Notes: generated by a model from the sequence alone, not told the origin. Shown: positions 1-6,360, counted from the stretch's first letter. The stretch is DNA of 6,360 nt from an uncultured Porphyromonadaceae bacterium (GCA_947174225.1 CAMWIF010000162.1:1-6360), one strand, 5' to 3'. Numbers and translations: made by a program.

Positions 1-1279
1 CAAACATATTCTTCTTGTAAGCCTCTACACCGGGCTGGTTGAAGGGGTTAACTCCGAGCATATAGCCGCTGATGCCACAAGCCTTCTCGAAGAAATAGAT
101 GAGCTGACCAAGAGTGTGCTCGTCGAGCTTGTTAAGCTCAATCTTGATGTTGGGCACACCGCCATCTACGTGGGCAATCTTAGTGCCGAGCTCTGCCATC
201 TTATTCACTTCGTCGATGTTCTTTCCAGCGAGATAATTGATGCCGTCAAGGTTGGCAGCGTCCTCAGGTATACGGCGTGTGATAGCGGGCTTCTTCACTG
301 AGAGAACAGTCTCAAAGATAGTGCGCTCACCGTCCTGAATCCACTGACCCATTGAGTGAAGGTCGGTGGTGAAGTCAACGGATGCGGGGAAGATACCCTT
401 GCCGTCCTTACCTTCGCTCTCACCGTAGAGCTGTTTCCACCATTCTGCGAAGTAGTGGAGTTTCGGATTGTAGTTTACAAGTATCTCGATCTTCTTACCA
501 CTCTGATAAAGGGCGTTGCGAAGACGTGCGTAGATCTCTGCGGGATTCTCAGCACCGGGGTGCTTAGTAGTCTCTTCCATTTCAGCCGCACCTGCCACGA
601 GCTTGGTGATATCGAAACCTGCGCAAGCGATGGGGAGAAGACCAACCGGAGTGAGAACTGAGAAACGACCACCTACGTTGTCGGGAATTACGTAAGTCTC
701 ATAACCCTCCTGAGTAGCGAGAGTGCGGAGTGCGCCCTTCTTCTCGTCGGTGACAGCCACGATAAGGTCTTTCGCTGCCTCTTTGCCAGCCTGCTTTTCG
801 AGGAGTTCCTTAAGGATACGGAAAGCGATAGCCGGCTCAGTAGTTGTGCCACTCTTGGAGATTACTATGATACCGAATTTCTTACCGTCGAGAAGTTTCT
901 CGAGTTCGGCGGTATATTCCTCACCGATGTTCTGACCGGCATAGAGCACTTTCGGGTTCTTGGGCTGCGGACCATAGAAATCGGCAAAATTGTCGGAAAG
1001 AGCTGAAATCACAGCCTTAGCGCCGAGATAGCTGCCGCCGATGCCTACACATACCACATAGTCGCAGTTCTCACGCAGACGGGCTGCAGTCTTGTTGATA
1101 CGGTCGAGGAGATCGGCTGAAGTTGAAGAGGGGAGATTAAGCCATCCGAGGAAATCGGCACCTTCGCCTGAGCCTTCGTGAAGCTTCGACATAGCGTCTA
1201 CAGCCGCCGGCTGATTTGCTTCATACTGCTTCTCTGCGAAGTAAACCGCATCCTGAATGTTGAGTTCAATAGATTTCAT
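1..1279 (-). CDS. pgi: glucose-6-phosphate isomerase, 3' end cut by the window edge
   Basis: Cytosolic enzyme that interconverts glucose 6-phosphate and fructose 6-phosphate in glycolysis and gluconeogenesis. The frame opens at an ATG at 1279-1277 (MKSIELNIQDAVYF) and stays open to the left edge, giving 426 codons. Two SIS-type sugar-phosphate folds are visible: GIGGSYLG at residues 79-86 and SKSGTTTE at 141-148, the phosphate-binding loop. The first family signature, DNVGGRFS, is at 200-207. The active-site histidine of HTLGQL is at about 388. The second signature, NPFNQPGVEAYKKNMF, runs to the edge, with its catalytic lysine at 422. From memory, Bacteroidales Pgi has about 445 residues, so only about 20 residues should be missing. 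It lies 91 nt after gpsA on the same strand and may share its transcript. No Shine-Dalgarno precedes the start; the upstream bases are AT-rich, as is usual in Bacteroidota. Identity is secure. Confidence 0.97.
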   Translation of the reverse strand, partial: MKSIELNIQDAVYFAEKQYEANQPAAVDAMSKLHEGSGEGADFLGWLNLPSSTSADLLDRINKTAARLRENCDYVVCVGIGGSYLGAKAVISALSDNFADFYGPQPKNPKVLYAGQNIGEEYTAELEKLLDGKKFGIIVISKSGTTTEPAIAFRILKELLEKQAGKEAAKDLIVAVTDEKKGALRTLATQEGYETYVIPDNVGGRFSVLTPVGLLPIACAGFDITKLVAGAAEMEETTKHPGAENPAEIYARLRNALYQSGKKIEILVNYNPKLHYFAEWWKQLYGESEGKDGKGIFPASVDFTTDLHSMGQWIQDGERTIFETVLSVKKPAITRRIPEDAANLDGINYLAGKNIDEVNKMAELGTKIAHVDGGVPNIKIELNKLDEHTLGQLIYFFEKACGISGYMLGVNPFNQPGVEAYKKNMF

Positions 1280-1315
1280 TGTCTATATAATTTGGGTTTT
1301 AAATACACTATTAAC

Positions 1316-1338
1316 GGGACGCGCCTATGCCGCGTCTC
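1316..1338 (-). other. GC-rich hairpin in the gpsA-pgi gap
   Basis: Within the 91-nt gap, GACGCG (1318-1323) pairs with CGCGTC (1331-1336) in a perfect 6-bp stem around a 7-nt loop. One further G-C pair lies outside a single mismatch. On the minus-strand RNA the stem is followed by CCGTTAATAG, which has no T-tract, so it is not a classical intrinsic terminator. It could be a processing site, a stabilising 3' end, or a weak attenuator in front of pgi. No convincing TAnnTTTG promoter is visible between it and the pgi start, which leaves read-through from gpsA as the simplest reading. Confidence 0.5.
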
Positions 1339-1370
1339 TAAATATATAATGCTTCCGGAGGGGAAAAGGT

Positions 1371-2369
1371 TTATGAGAAGGTATCGGCAATGCTGCGGAA
1401 AGCCTTGCGCGGATTACGGTTCTCATAAAGGATTGAGAATACGCAGTTGAGGATGGGCATATCCACCTTCACCGTGCGCTCGTTGATCTCGTGGATGCAG
1501 TGGGTACCGTAGTAGCCTTCAGCCACCATCTCCATCTCCATCTTGGCTGCCTTCACACTGTAGCCCTTTCCGATCATCGCGCCGAAGTTATGGTTGCGCG
1601 AGAAGGGACTGTAGCAGGTGACGAGGAGGTCGCCCAGATAAGCGGAGCGGCAGATGTCGCGCTGCATAGGGGCTATGGCATCTACAAAGCGACGCATCTC
1701 ACGTATGGCGTTGCACACGAGCATAGCCTTGAAGTTGTCGCCCGCCTTCATACCTCCCACCATTCCTGAAGCAATCGCATATACGTTTTTGAGCACCGCA
1801 CCGTATTCTATACCCGCAACATCGTCGGAAACTATTGTCTTCAGTTTCGGACCGGCTATCTCCTTACAGAAAAGACGGCTCTTCTCACTATCGTGGCAGC
1901 CGATGGTAAGGTAGCTGAGATGGTCGAGAGCCACCTCTTCCGCATGGCAGGGACCGCCAATCACGAGCAGGTTGGCATCCTTGCATCCGAAACGGTGTGA
2001 AAACCATTCGGTTAGTATCATATTGTGGTCAGGCACGATACCTTTCACAGCTGAAACAACATTCTTGTTGGAAATATCTTCCGTGATGCCGTCCACCTCC
2101 CCTTTAACGTAGGGGGAGGGTATGGCTACGACAAGAGTGGTGGCGTCTGCCACTGCCCGGTTGATATCTGAGGTAAAGTCAATTCGGGCGGTGTCGAAGG
2201 TGACATCGGTGAGATACACCGGATTGCGACGGTATTTTATAAATTCCTCGATACGCTCCGGTTTGCGTATATACCAATTTATGCGGTCGTTGTTGATCAG
2301 GAGCAGCTTGGCGAGCGCAGTCGCCCAGCTGCCTGATCCTATAACCGCTATCTTACCGAGGGAACCCAT
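1371..2369 (-). CDS. gpsA: NAD(P)H-dependent glycerol-3-phosphate dehydrogenase
   Basis: Cytosolic enzyme that reduces dihydroxyacetone phosphate to sn-glycerol 3-phosphate, the backbone precursor of phospholipids. The protein has 332 residues, normal for the family. The N-terminal Rossmann fold shows GSGSWA at residues 11-16 (the GxGxxA nucleotide loop). The conserved lysine of SAVKG is at 109. The catalytic lysine is K194 in GAVLKNVYAIASG. The C-terminal substrate domain has LGDLLVTCYSPFSRN at 245-259, containing the family's GDL and SRN elements. The usual GPTFAxE segment is here GGPCHAEE (138-145), which I take to be a lineage variant rather than a defect, since all catalytic positions are present. 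The start ATG lies 1 nt after the lysS stop, so the two genes are almost certainly co-transcribed and possibly translationally coupled. It ends in TAA, 91 nt before pgi. Confidence 0.97.
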   Translation of the reverse strand: MGSLGKIAVIGSGSWATALAKLLLINNDRINWYIRKPERIEEFIKYRRNPVYLTDVTFDTARIDFTSDINRAVADATTLVVAIPSPYVKGEVDGITEDISNKNVVSAVKGIVPDHNMILTEWFSHRFGCKDANLLVIGGPCHAEEVALDHLSYLTIGCHDSEKSRLFCKEIAGPKLKTIVSDDVAGIEYGAVLKNVYAIASGMVGGMKAGDNFKAMLVCNAIREMRRFVDAIAPMQRDICRSAYLGDLLVTCYSPFSRNHNFGAMIGKGYSVKAAKMEMEMVAEGYYGTHCIHEINERTVKVDMPILNCVFSILYENRNPRKAFRSIADTFS

Positions 2370-2370
2370 A

Positions 2371-3924
2371 TCATTCTCCCTCCTTCTCCTCGTTTTCCTC
2401 CTCCTTTGCCTGCTTCTTCTGCGGACGCATCTGCGGGAAGAGAAGCACTTCCTGTATTGCCTCCTGACCTGTCATAAGCATTGTGAGACGGTCCATACCG
2501 ATGCCCATACCCGATGTGGGAGGCATACCGTATTCGAGGGCACGGATAAAGTCGCCGTCGATAATCATAGCCTCGTCGTCGCCCTTGTCGGCAAGACGCA
2601 TCTGCTCCACGAAACGCTCATACTGGTCGATGGGGTCGTTAAGTTCCGAATAGGCATTGGCAAGCTCCTTGCCGTTGACCATAAGCTCGAAACGCTCTGT
2701 AAGTTCCGGGTTCTCGCGATGGCGCTTGGTGAGGGGTGACATCTCGATGGGATAATCGGTGATGAAAGTAGGCTGTATGTAGCTTCCCTCACACTTCTCG
2801 CCGAAAATCTCGTCGATGAGCTTACCCTTACCGTATGATTCGTCTACTTCGATACCCTCCTGCTTGCAAAATGCACGAAGTTCCTCCTCTGTCTTTCCGG
2901 TAATGTCGAAGCCGGTATGGTCGAGGATAGCCTGGGTCATAGTGACACGCGGGTAGGGAGCCTTGAACGACACTGTGTGGTCGCCGATAGTCACCTCAGT
3001 AGAGCCGTTGACAGCGATGCATATTTTTTCGAGAAGCTTCTCGGTGAAAGACATCATCCATTTATAGTCTTTGTAGGCTACGTAGATTTCCATACAGGTG
3101 AACTCAGGGTTGTGGGTGCGGTCCATACCCTCGTTGCGGAAGTCTTTCGCAAACTCGTAGACACCATCGAATCCGCCAACGATGAGACGCTTCAGATAAA
3201 GCTCATTAGCGATACGCAGATAAAGGGGTATATCGAGAGCGTTGTGGTGGGTGATGAAGGGACGTGCCGAAGCACCGCCGGGGATAGCCTGAAGAATCGG
3301 GGTCTCCACCTCCATAATGCCGTGCTCGTTGAAGTATTCCCTCATTGTGTTGTATATCTTGGTGCGCTTGATGAATATGTCCTTGATACCCTTGTTGACC
3401 ACAAGATCGACGTAACGCTGGCGATAACGCTGCTCAGGATCAGTGAAAGCGTCGTAGGCTTTGCCATCTTTCATCTTCACCACGGGAAGGGGACGTAGGC
3501 TCTTGGAGAGCACTGTGATTTCCTCAGCGTGGATTGAGATCTCGCCCATCTGAGTGCGGAACACATAGCCTTTCACACCGATGAAGTCGCCTATGTCGAG
3601 AAGTTTCTTGAAGACAACGTTATACATATCCTTGTCTTCACCGGGGCAGAGGTCGTCGCGGCTCACGTAGATCTGGATACGGCCGTCGGCATCCTGAAGC
3701 TCCATAAATGAGGCTTTGCCCATTATTCGGCGGCTCATGATACGTCCTGCCACCGTCACCTCGCGGCGAGGCTCCTCATCGTCTTTGAAATTCTCTTTGA
3801 TCTCTACCGAATGACCGGTGACTTTGTATTCTGCTGCCGGATAAGGCTCGATGCCACGGTCGCGGAGTGCCTGCATACTCTTGCGGCGTACTATCTCTTG
3901 TTCTGAAAGTTCTTGATTAGCCAT
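2371..3924 (-). CDS. lysS: lysine--tRNA ligase, class II
   Basis: Charges tRNA-Lys with lysine in the cytosol using ATP. The protein has 517 residues. After an N-terminal helix comes an OB-fold anticodon-binding domain at about 55-140 (VTVAGRIMSRRIMGKASFMELQ). The class II catalytic core follows: motif 1 near 195-215, ending in VETPILQ; the lysine-site stretch ANELYLKRLIVGGFDGVYE at 239-257; motif 2 at 263-277 (RNEGMDRTHNPEFT); and motif 3 GMGIGMDRL at 472-480. The chain ends about 37 residues after motif 3 with a charged tail rich in Glu and Lys (505-517). As I recall, Bacteroides LysRS is about 575 residues with a C-terminal extension; this one lacks such an extension. The ATG at 3924-3922 is preceded by AT-rich sequence without a Shine-Dalgarno. 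It is the first gene of the apparent lysS-gpsA-pgi unit and sits directly behind the rsmA terminator. Confidence 0.98.
   Translation of the reverse strand: MANQELSEQEIVRRKSMQALRDRGIEPYPAAEYKVTGHSVEIKENFKDDEEPRREVTVAGRIMSRRIMGKASFMELQDADGRIQIYVSRDDLCPGEDKDMYNVVFKKLLDIGDFIGVKGYVFRTQMGEISIHAEEITVLSKSLRPLPVVKMKDGKAYDAFTDPEQRYRQRYVDLVVNKGIKDIFIKRTKIYNTMREYFNEHGIMEVETPILQAIPGGASARPFITHHNALDIPLYLRIANELYLKRLIVGGFDGVYEFAKDFRNEGMDRTHNPEFTCMEIYVAYKDYKWMMSFTEKLLEKICIAVNGSTEVTIGDHTVSFKAPYPRVTMTQAILDHTGFDITGKTEEELRAFCKQEGIEVDESYGKGKLIDEIFGEKCEGSYIQPTFITDYPIEMSPLTKRHRENPELTERFELMVNGKELANAYSELNDPIDQYERFVEQMRLADKGDDEAMIIDGDFIRALEYGMPPTSGMGIGMDRLTMLMTGQEAIQEVLLFPQMRPQKKQAKEEENEEKEGE
2378..2385 (-). promoter_or_regulatory. 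Shine-Dalgarno-like run before gpsA
   Basis: The minus strand reads AAGGAGGG at 2385-2378, 8 nt before the gpsA ATG, close to ideal Shine-Dalgarno spacing. It lies inside the last codons of lysS, which encode the acidic tail EEKEGE. Bacteroidota genes seldom rely on Shine-Dalgarno pairing, and none of the other starts here shows one. The match could therefore be a by-product of Glu/Lys/Gly codons, or it could support re-initiation by ribosomes finishing lysS. Confidence 0.45.
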
Positions 3925-3952
3925 AATTATAAATAATATGGGGATTAAAGTG

Positions 3953-3979
3953 CAAAATTAACAAAAAAACGCGAAACAA
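3953..3979 (-). promoter_or_regulatory. putative Bacteroidota-type promoter of lysS
   Basis: The minus strand carries TAATTTTG at 3960-3953, a full match to the Bacteroidota -7 consensus TAnnTTTG, 28 nt before the lysS ATG. The only candidate upstream element is a TTG at 3979-3977, with a 16-nt spacer that is shorter than the usual roughly 20 nt, and it lies inside the terminator stem. The -7 element is therefore credible and the -33 element is weak. Transcription would begin near 3946 and give a leader of about 20 nt. Confidence 0.45.
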
Positions 3980-3995
3980 GAGGTTTGTTTCGCGT
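3963..3995 (-). terminator. intrinsic terminator of the peptidase-rsmA unit
   Basis: Positions 3969-3979 and 3985-3995 form a perfect 11-bp inverted repeat (arm ACGCGAAACAA on the plus strand) around a 5-nt loop. Read on the minus strand, the stem is followed at once by seven T residues (3969-3963, the first also closing the stem). The plus strand has no T-tract after the stem, so it acts on minus-strand transcripts only. It lies 92 nt past the rsmA stop and is the natural end of the upstream transcript. Confidence 0.9.
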
Positions 3996-4087
3996 CAATT
4001 CACGTTTAGCATATCTCGATTGGTCACTTCGATGTTGAATCTTCACCAATTTGGCATAATGAAGTATACGCCGGGAGATAGGAATGA

Positions 4088-4912
4088 TTATTTTGTGGGA
4101 GGTTGAGGAGAGGTGATTGCCTGGGTGAGACGGATGAAGTCTTCTACGGAGAGGCGTTCGGGACGCAGAGCCATTATCGGCTCTTTCATAATGGGGGCAT
4201 CCGGGGGGATTAGTCCGGAAAGAGAGTTGCGCAGGGTTTTGCGGCGTTGCCCGAAGGCTGTCTTCACCACGTTTTTGAAAAGCTTTTCGTCGCAGCCGAG
4301 GTCGGTGCGGGAGTTGCGTGTGAGGCGCAGCACTCCGCTCGTCACTTTCGGCGGAGGTGTGAATACTCCGGGGGCTACGTTAAAGAGGTATTCGCAATCA
4401 TACCACGCCTGAAGTAGTACCGAGAGTATGCCGTATACCTTTGAACCGGGAGCGGAGCATATCCTTTCAGCCACCTCTTTCTGGAGCATGCCAGCCACCA
4501 CGGGAATCTTCTCCTTGTAGTCGAGCACCTTGAAGAATATCTGTGAAGAGATATTGTAGGGATAATTGCCGATGAGGGTAAATTGACCGGGGAAAATATC
4601 ATCAAGGTCCATTTTCAGGAAATCAGCCTCAATCACCTCGAGAGCCGGATAGACACGGCTAAGGTAGACCACACTCTCGGAGTCGAGTTCCACAGCTTTG
4701 ACAGGTCTGCCCGATTCGAGGAGGAATTGGGAGAGGACACCCATGCCGGGTCCGATTTCGAGAACAGGGAGATCTCCCCACCGTTTGGCATCGGCGGGGA
4801 GTTTCTCCGTGGATATTGTGTCGGCTATTCGCCGCGCTATGTTGAGGTCGTTGAGGAAGTGCTGCCCCAACGCCTTCTTTGCTTTCACCTCTTTGGGTTT
4901 TGCCTGTCCCAT
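4088..4912 (-). CDS. rsmA: 16S rRNA (adenine(1518)-N6/adenine(1519)-N6)-dimethyltransferase
   Basis: Also called ksgA. It dimethylates the two adjacent adenosines in the loop of 16S rRNA helix 45, using S-adenosylmethionine, late in small-subunit assembly. From the ATG at 4912 it has 274 residues, standard for the family. It shows the N-terminal KKALGQHFL (12-20), the SAM-binding loop EIGPGMGVL (52-60), the acidic end of the second strand AVELD (73-77), the catalytic NYPYNIS (116-122, the family's N-x-P-Y motif), TPPPKVTS (185-192), and the C-terminal GQRRKTLRNSL (221-231). A TTG at 4915 directly before the ATG would add one Met; I prefer the ATG. It starts 9 nt after the peptidase stop, so it is very likely co-transcribed with it. 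A 175-nt stretch then leads through a terminator to lysS. No Shine-Dalgarno is visible at the start. Confidence 0.97.
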   Translation of the reverse strand: MGQAKPKEVKAKKALGQHFLNDLNIARRIADTISTEKLPADAKRWGDLPVLEIGPGMGVLSQFLLESGRPVKAVELDSESVVYLSRVYPALEVIEADFLKMDLDDIFPGQFTLIGNYPYNISSQIFFKVLDYKEKIPVVAGMLQKEVAERICSAPGSKVYGILSVLLQAWYDCEYLFNVAPGVFTPPPKVTSGVLRLTRNSRTDLGCDEKLFKNVVKTAFGQRRKTLRNSLSGLIPPDAPIMKEPIMALRPERLSVEDFIRLTQAITSPQPPTK

Positions 4913-4921
4913 CAAAGATTG

Positions 4922-6148
4922 TTATTTTGTGAATTTCTTGGAAATCTTGGAGGGAACGGCATCCTTGTTGACCATAATGCTGAGAGTCTTCTCAAGGAAG
5001 AAAGGCTCCGAGACGTAGATATAGCCGTCGTATAGCTGGTTGGTGTCCCAAGAGTTCTTGACTTTATAGTAGCGGTTGCCCTCCTGGTCTTTTGCCACAC
5101 CTACAATCACCATACCATGGTCATCTGTGGTCTCGAAGTTATTGAAGCTCTCCTGACGCATCTCCTGAGTAACGTTTTTCTCCTTTACGGGACCCTTGAT
5201 GTCGTAAGTGGCGTTCTCACGGTCTTTGCTGGAAAGTTTCACCCAGCGAGAAAGCTCGGTACCCTCAAGGTCGTCGCCGGTCTTAGGCACGGGATTCACT
5301 GCGTAGCCTTTGTTCCACTTGAATCCTCCCTCCGACACGTCGGCAGCCCAACCGACGGTGTAGCCGTTGTCGATGGCAGAGTCTACAATCTCCTTCAGCT
5401 CCTCCATAGGTACATTCTGGCATTGGCTCCAGAGCCAGTTGTCGGGAATTTCGAGAGCAAAGGGCTGATAGAAGGGATGGTGCGTATAGCTTGTGATGTT
5501 GATGAAATCGTCGGCATTGATGCCCATCTCCTTTGCAAACGACTGTGGTGTATAGGTCTTGCCATTATAGGTGAATGATTCGGGAGCGGGACCGAGGTAT
5601 GCGTCGAGTATCCCTACGAAACCGGGCAGCCACGCTGTGGAGAGCTTCTTGTTGGGATTCTTCATAATGGCATTAAGGTAGGCTTTGAGAGCACTCTCCA
5701 TCTCATAGTGGCTATGCTTCTTTTCGCCATAGTTGAGACCGGCGTACACCTCTTCAGGGACAGCACCATAATTGTCAACGGCATATAGCACATCGGCAAA
5801 AGAGCCTCCTTGTGCGAAGTTGATGTTGCCTTGGGTGCTTATGTATTTCTTTGCTTTGTCGATGTAGCAGTTGCGCACAGTCCACATTTCGGAGAGGTCG
5901 AGTTCGGGACCACCCTTACGGAGCACGTCTTCTTCGAGCACACTTGTGCCGGAGAAGCTCCAGCATGTGCCTGACTTGTTCTGGTTTTTCACGGGTGTGG
6001 TCTTGTTGACCTTTATGTCGGTGAATTTGAAGCCTGTGGAGTCAGGCACAATGATTTCGGGCGCATCTGCGGGGGCTTCCATGTATGTGTTGGATGCCAT
6101 TACGGGCAGACCGGCTGCGAGGAGTGATGCAAAGAGGATTCTTTTCAT
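4922..6148 (-). CDS. secreted C1-family cysteine peptidase (bleomycin hydrolase/aminopeptidase C-like)
   Basis: A papain-fold peptidase of the C1B type, with 408 residues. The N-terminus (KR, then hydrophobic ILFASLLAAGLPVMA) is a Sec signal peptide. A likely signal peptidase I cut follows VMA at residue 18, and no lipobox cysteine is seen, so the mature enzyme should be periplasmic or released. The catalytic set is complete: oxyanion Gln56 and Cys62 in PVKNQNKSGTCWSFS, His344 in TDDHGM, and Asn365 in KNSWD. About 280 residues separate Cys from His, much more than in papain. This fits the helical insertion of bleomycin hydrolase and PepC, which act as hexameric aminopeptidases with the C-terminus in the active-site cleft. 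Those well-known members are cytosolic; an exported form is the notable point here. Substrate is unknown; peptide scavenging is an inference. It has its own promoter and a long leader, and rsmA follows after 9 nt. The family call is firm, the exact activity is not. Confidence 0.88.
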   Translation of the reverse strand: MKRILFASLLAAGLPVMASNTYMEAPADAPEIIVPDSTGFKFTDIKVNKTTPVKNQNKSGTCWSFSGTSVLEEDVLRKGGPELDLSEMWTVRNCYIDKAKKYISTQGNINFAQGGSFADVLYAVDNYGAVPEEVYAGLNYGEKKHSHYEMESALKAYLNAIMKNPNKKLSTAWLPGFVGILDAYLGPAPESFTYNGKTYTPQSFAKEMGINADDFINITSYTHHPFYQPFALEIPDNWLWSQCQNVPMEELKEIVDSAIDNGYTVGWAADVSEGGFKWNKGYAVNPVPKTGDDLEGTELSRWVKLSSKDRENATYDIKGPVKEKNVTQEMRQESFNNFETTDDHGMVIVGVAKDQEGNRYYKVKNSWDTNQLYDGYIYVSEPFFLEKTLSIMVNKDAVPSKISKKFTK

Positions 6149-6165
6149 TTTTCGGTATCTTTAGA

Positions 6166-6187
6166 AAGACATCGTTTCCGGTGTCTT
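6166..6187 (-). other. leader hairpin with GNRA-type loop
   Basis: On the minus-strand RNA, AAGACA (6187-6182) pairs with TGTCTT (6171-6166). After one C-A mismatch, CG pairs with CG, closing a GAAA tetraloop (6178-6175). The hairpin ends 17 nt before the peptidase ATG and has no T-tract, so it is not a terminator. It could influence ribosome access or RNA stability. The stem is short and could arise by chance. Confidence 0.4.
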
Positions 6188-6253
6188 AGGTTAATTCATT
6201 CGGTTAATATTGGTATTATCAGGTTAGCGGATAATAGAAACACATCAGTTACA

Positions 6254-6295
6254 GTGTCGCGATTACCATGTTTGCTGTGTTGCGATTACCGTGTT
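6254..6295. repeat. two-copy direct repeat, 23-nt period
   Basis: GTGTCGCGATTACCATGTT (6254-6272) and GTGTTGCGATTACCGTGTT (6277-6295) match at 17 of 19 bases, with the copies offset by 23 nt, close to two helical turns. The pair begins at the expected transcription start of the peptidase promoter and runs into its leader. This placement would suit binding of a repressor dimer or two protein units, or it may be a remnant duplication. No third copy is visible. Confidence 0.7.
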
Positions 6296-6296
6296 G

Positions 6297-6328
6297 CAAA
6301 AATAATCAAAAAAACAAGACCAACCAAA
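6297..6328 (-). promoter_or_regulatory. Bacteroidota-type promoter of the peptidase-rsmA unit
   Basis: On the minus strand, TTTG at 6328-6325 is followed after exactly 20 nt by TATTTTTG at 6304-6297. Both elements match the Bacteroidota sigma-factor consensus (TTTG at -33, TAnnTTTG at -7) with usual spacing. Transcription should begin near 6290, giving an untranslated leader of about 140 nt. That leader (6149-6290) holds no gene, only the direct repeat and a small hairpin. Confidence 0.65.
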
Positions 6329-6330
6329 TG

Positions 6331-6360
6331 AAAAGCAAGCGGCCGATTCACATCGACCGC
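6331..6360 (-). terminator. probable intrinsic terminator of an upstream gene, at the window edge
   Basis: GCGG-CGAT at 6339-6347 pairs with ATCG-CCGC at 6352-6360 in a 9-position stem around a 4-nt loop. The one non-Watson-Crick position is a G-U wobble on the minus-strand RNA but a C-A mismatch on the plus strand, and the minus loop reads GTGA, a GNRA type. Both favour function in minus-strand RNA. It is followed on that strand by TTGCTTTT (6338-6331), an imperfect T-tract. The stem may continue past the right edge. No coding sequence of the upstream gene is in the window. Confidence 0.6.

Noticed and set aside
1178..1450. 90-codon plus-strand frame spanning the pgi-gpsA gap
   Set aside because: It overlaps the starts and ends of two certain genes on the other strand, and only its middle is intergenic. 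The protein has no recognisable features.
2371..2409. Possible frameshift or early truncation at the LysRS C-terminus
   Set aside because: Motif 3 is intact, the sequence after it ends naturally, and gpsA begins at once. The short tail looks like a genuine short form rather than a broken gene.
2122..2739. 205-codon open frame on the plus strand across gpsA and lysS
   Set aside because: It lies antisense to two well-supported genes across their junction, and its translation resembles no family I know. It is a shadow of the codon usage on the other strand.
2917..3498. 193-codon open frame on the plus strand inside lysS
   Set aside because: It is fully antisense to the LysRS catalytic core, whose motifs fix the real frame, and has no recognisable domain.
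4019..4050. Inverted repeat ATTGGT/ACCAAT between rsmA and its terminator
   Set aside because: It has only 6 bp of mostly AT pairs around a 20-nt interior with no T-tract, so it is weak. The perfect 11-bp hairpin nearby is the real terminator.
4913..4915. TTG as the rsmA start
   Set aside because: It adds a single residue before an ATG. The ATG is the stronger initiator, and the N-terminal motif spacing fits either, so ATG is preferred.
5117..5578. 153-codon open frame on the plus strand inside the peptidase gene
   Set aside because: It is antisense to the peptidase, whose catalytic residues lie on both sides of it. It has no promoter or family resemblance.

Overview
The window looks like a stretch of a Bacteroidales (Bacteroidota) chromosome. 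This rests on four things: the family flavour of the proteins; AT-rich start regions that mostly lack a Shine-Dalgarno sequence; promoter-like elements of the Bacteroidota type (TTTG about 20 nt before TAnnTTTG); and the lysS-gpsA-pgi order, which I recall from Bacteroides relatives. The LysRS ends shortly after motif 3, so it is shorter than the roughly 575-residue Bacteroides enzyme as I remember it. A non-Bacteroides family such as Muribaculaceae is plausible but cannot be proved from here.

All five genes lie on the minus strand, so transcription runs from the right end to the left. A hairpin at the right edge (6339-6360) probably ends an upstream gene outside the window. A good Bacteroidota-type promoter (6297-6328) then precedes a leader of about 140 nt with a 23-nt-period direct repeat and a small hairpin. 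It drives a secreted C1-family (bleomycin hydrolase/aminopeptidase C-like) cysteine peptidase (4922-6148). Nine bases further on comes rsmA (4088-4912), the 16S rRNA dimethyladenosine transferase. A strong intrinsic terminator (3963-3995) closes this unit.

The second unit starts right at that terminator. A TAnnTTTG box lies 3 nt past its T-tract, followed by lysS (2371-3924), then gpsA (1371-2369) one base after the lysS stop, and, after a 91-nt gap with a GC-rich hairpin, pgi (from 1279 to beyond the left edge). Together these supply lysyl-tRNA, glycerol-3-phosphate for phospholipids, and the glucose-6-P/fructose-6-P step of glycolysis. The link looks like a conserved housekeeping order rather than one pathway.

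The window is gene-dense. I see no mobile element, CRISPR array, tRNA, rRNA or phage gene, and no clear undescribed system. The most unusual items are the exported peptidase in an apparent operon with rsmA, and the repeat-bearing leader in front of it.
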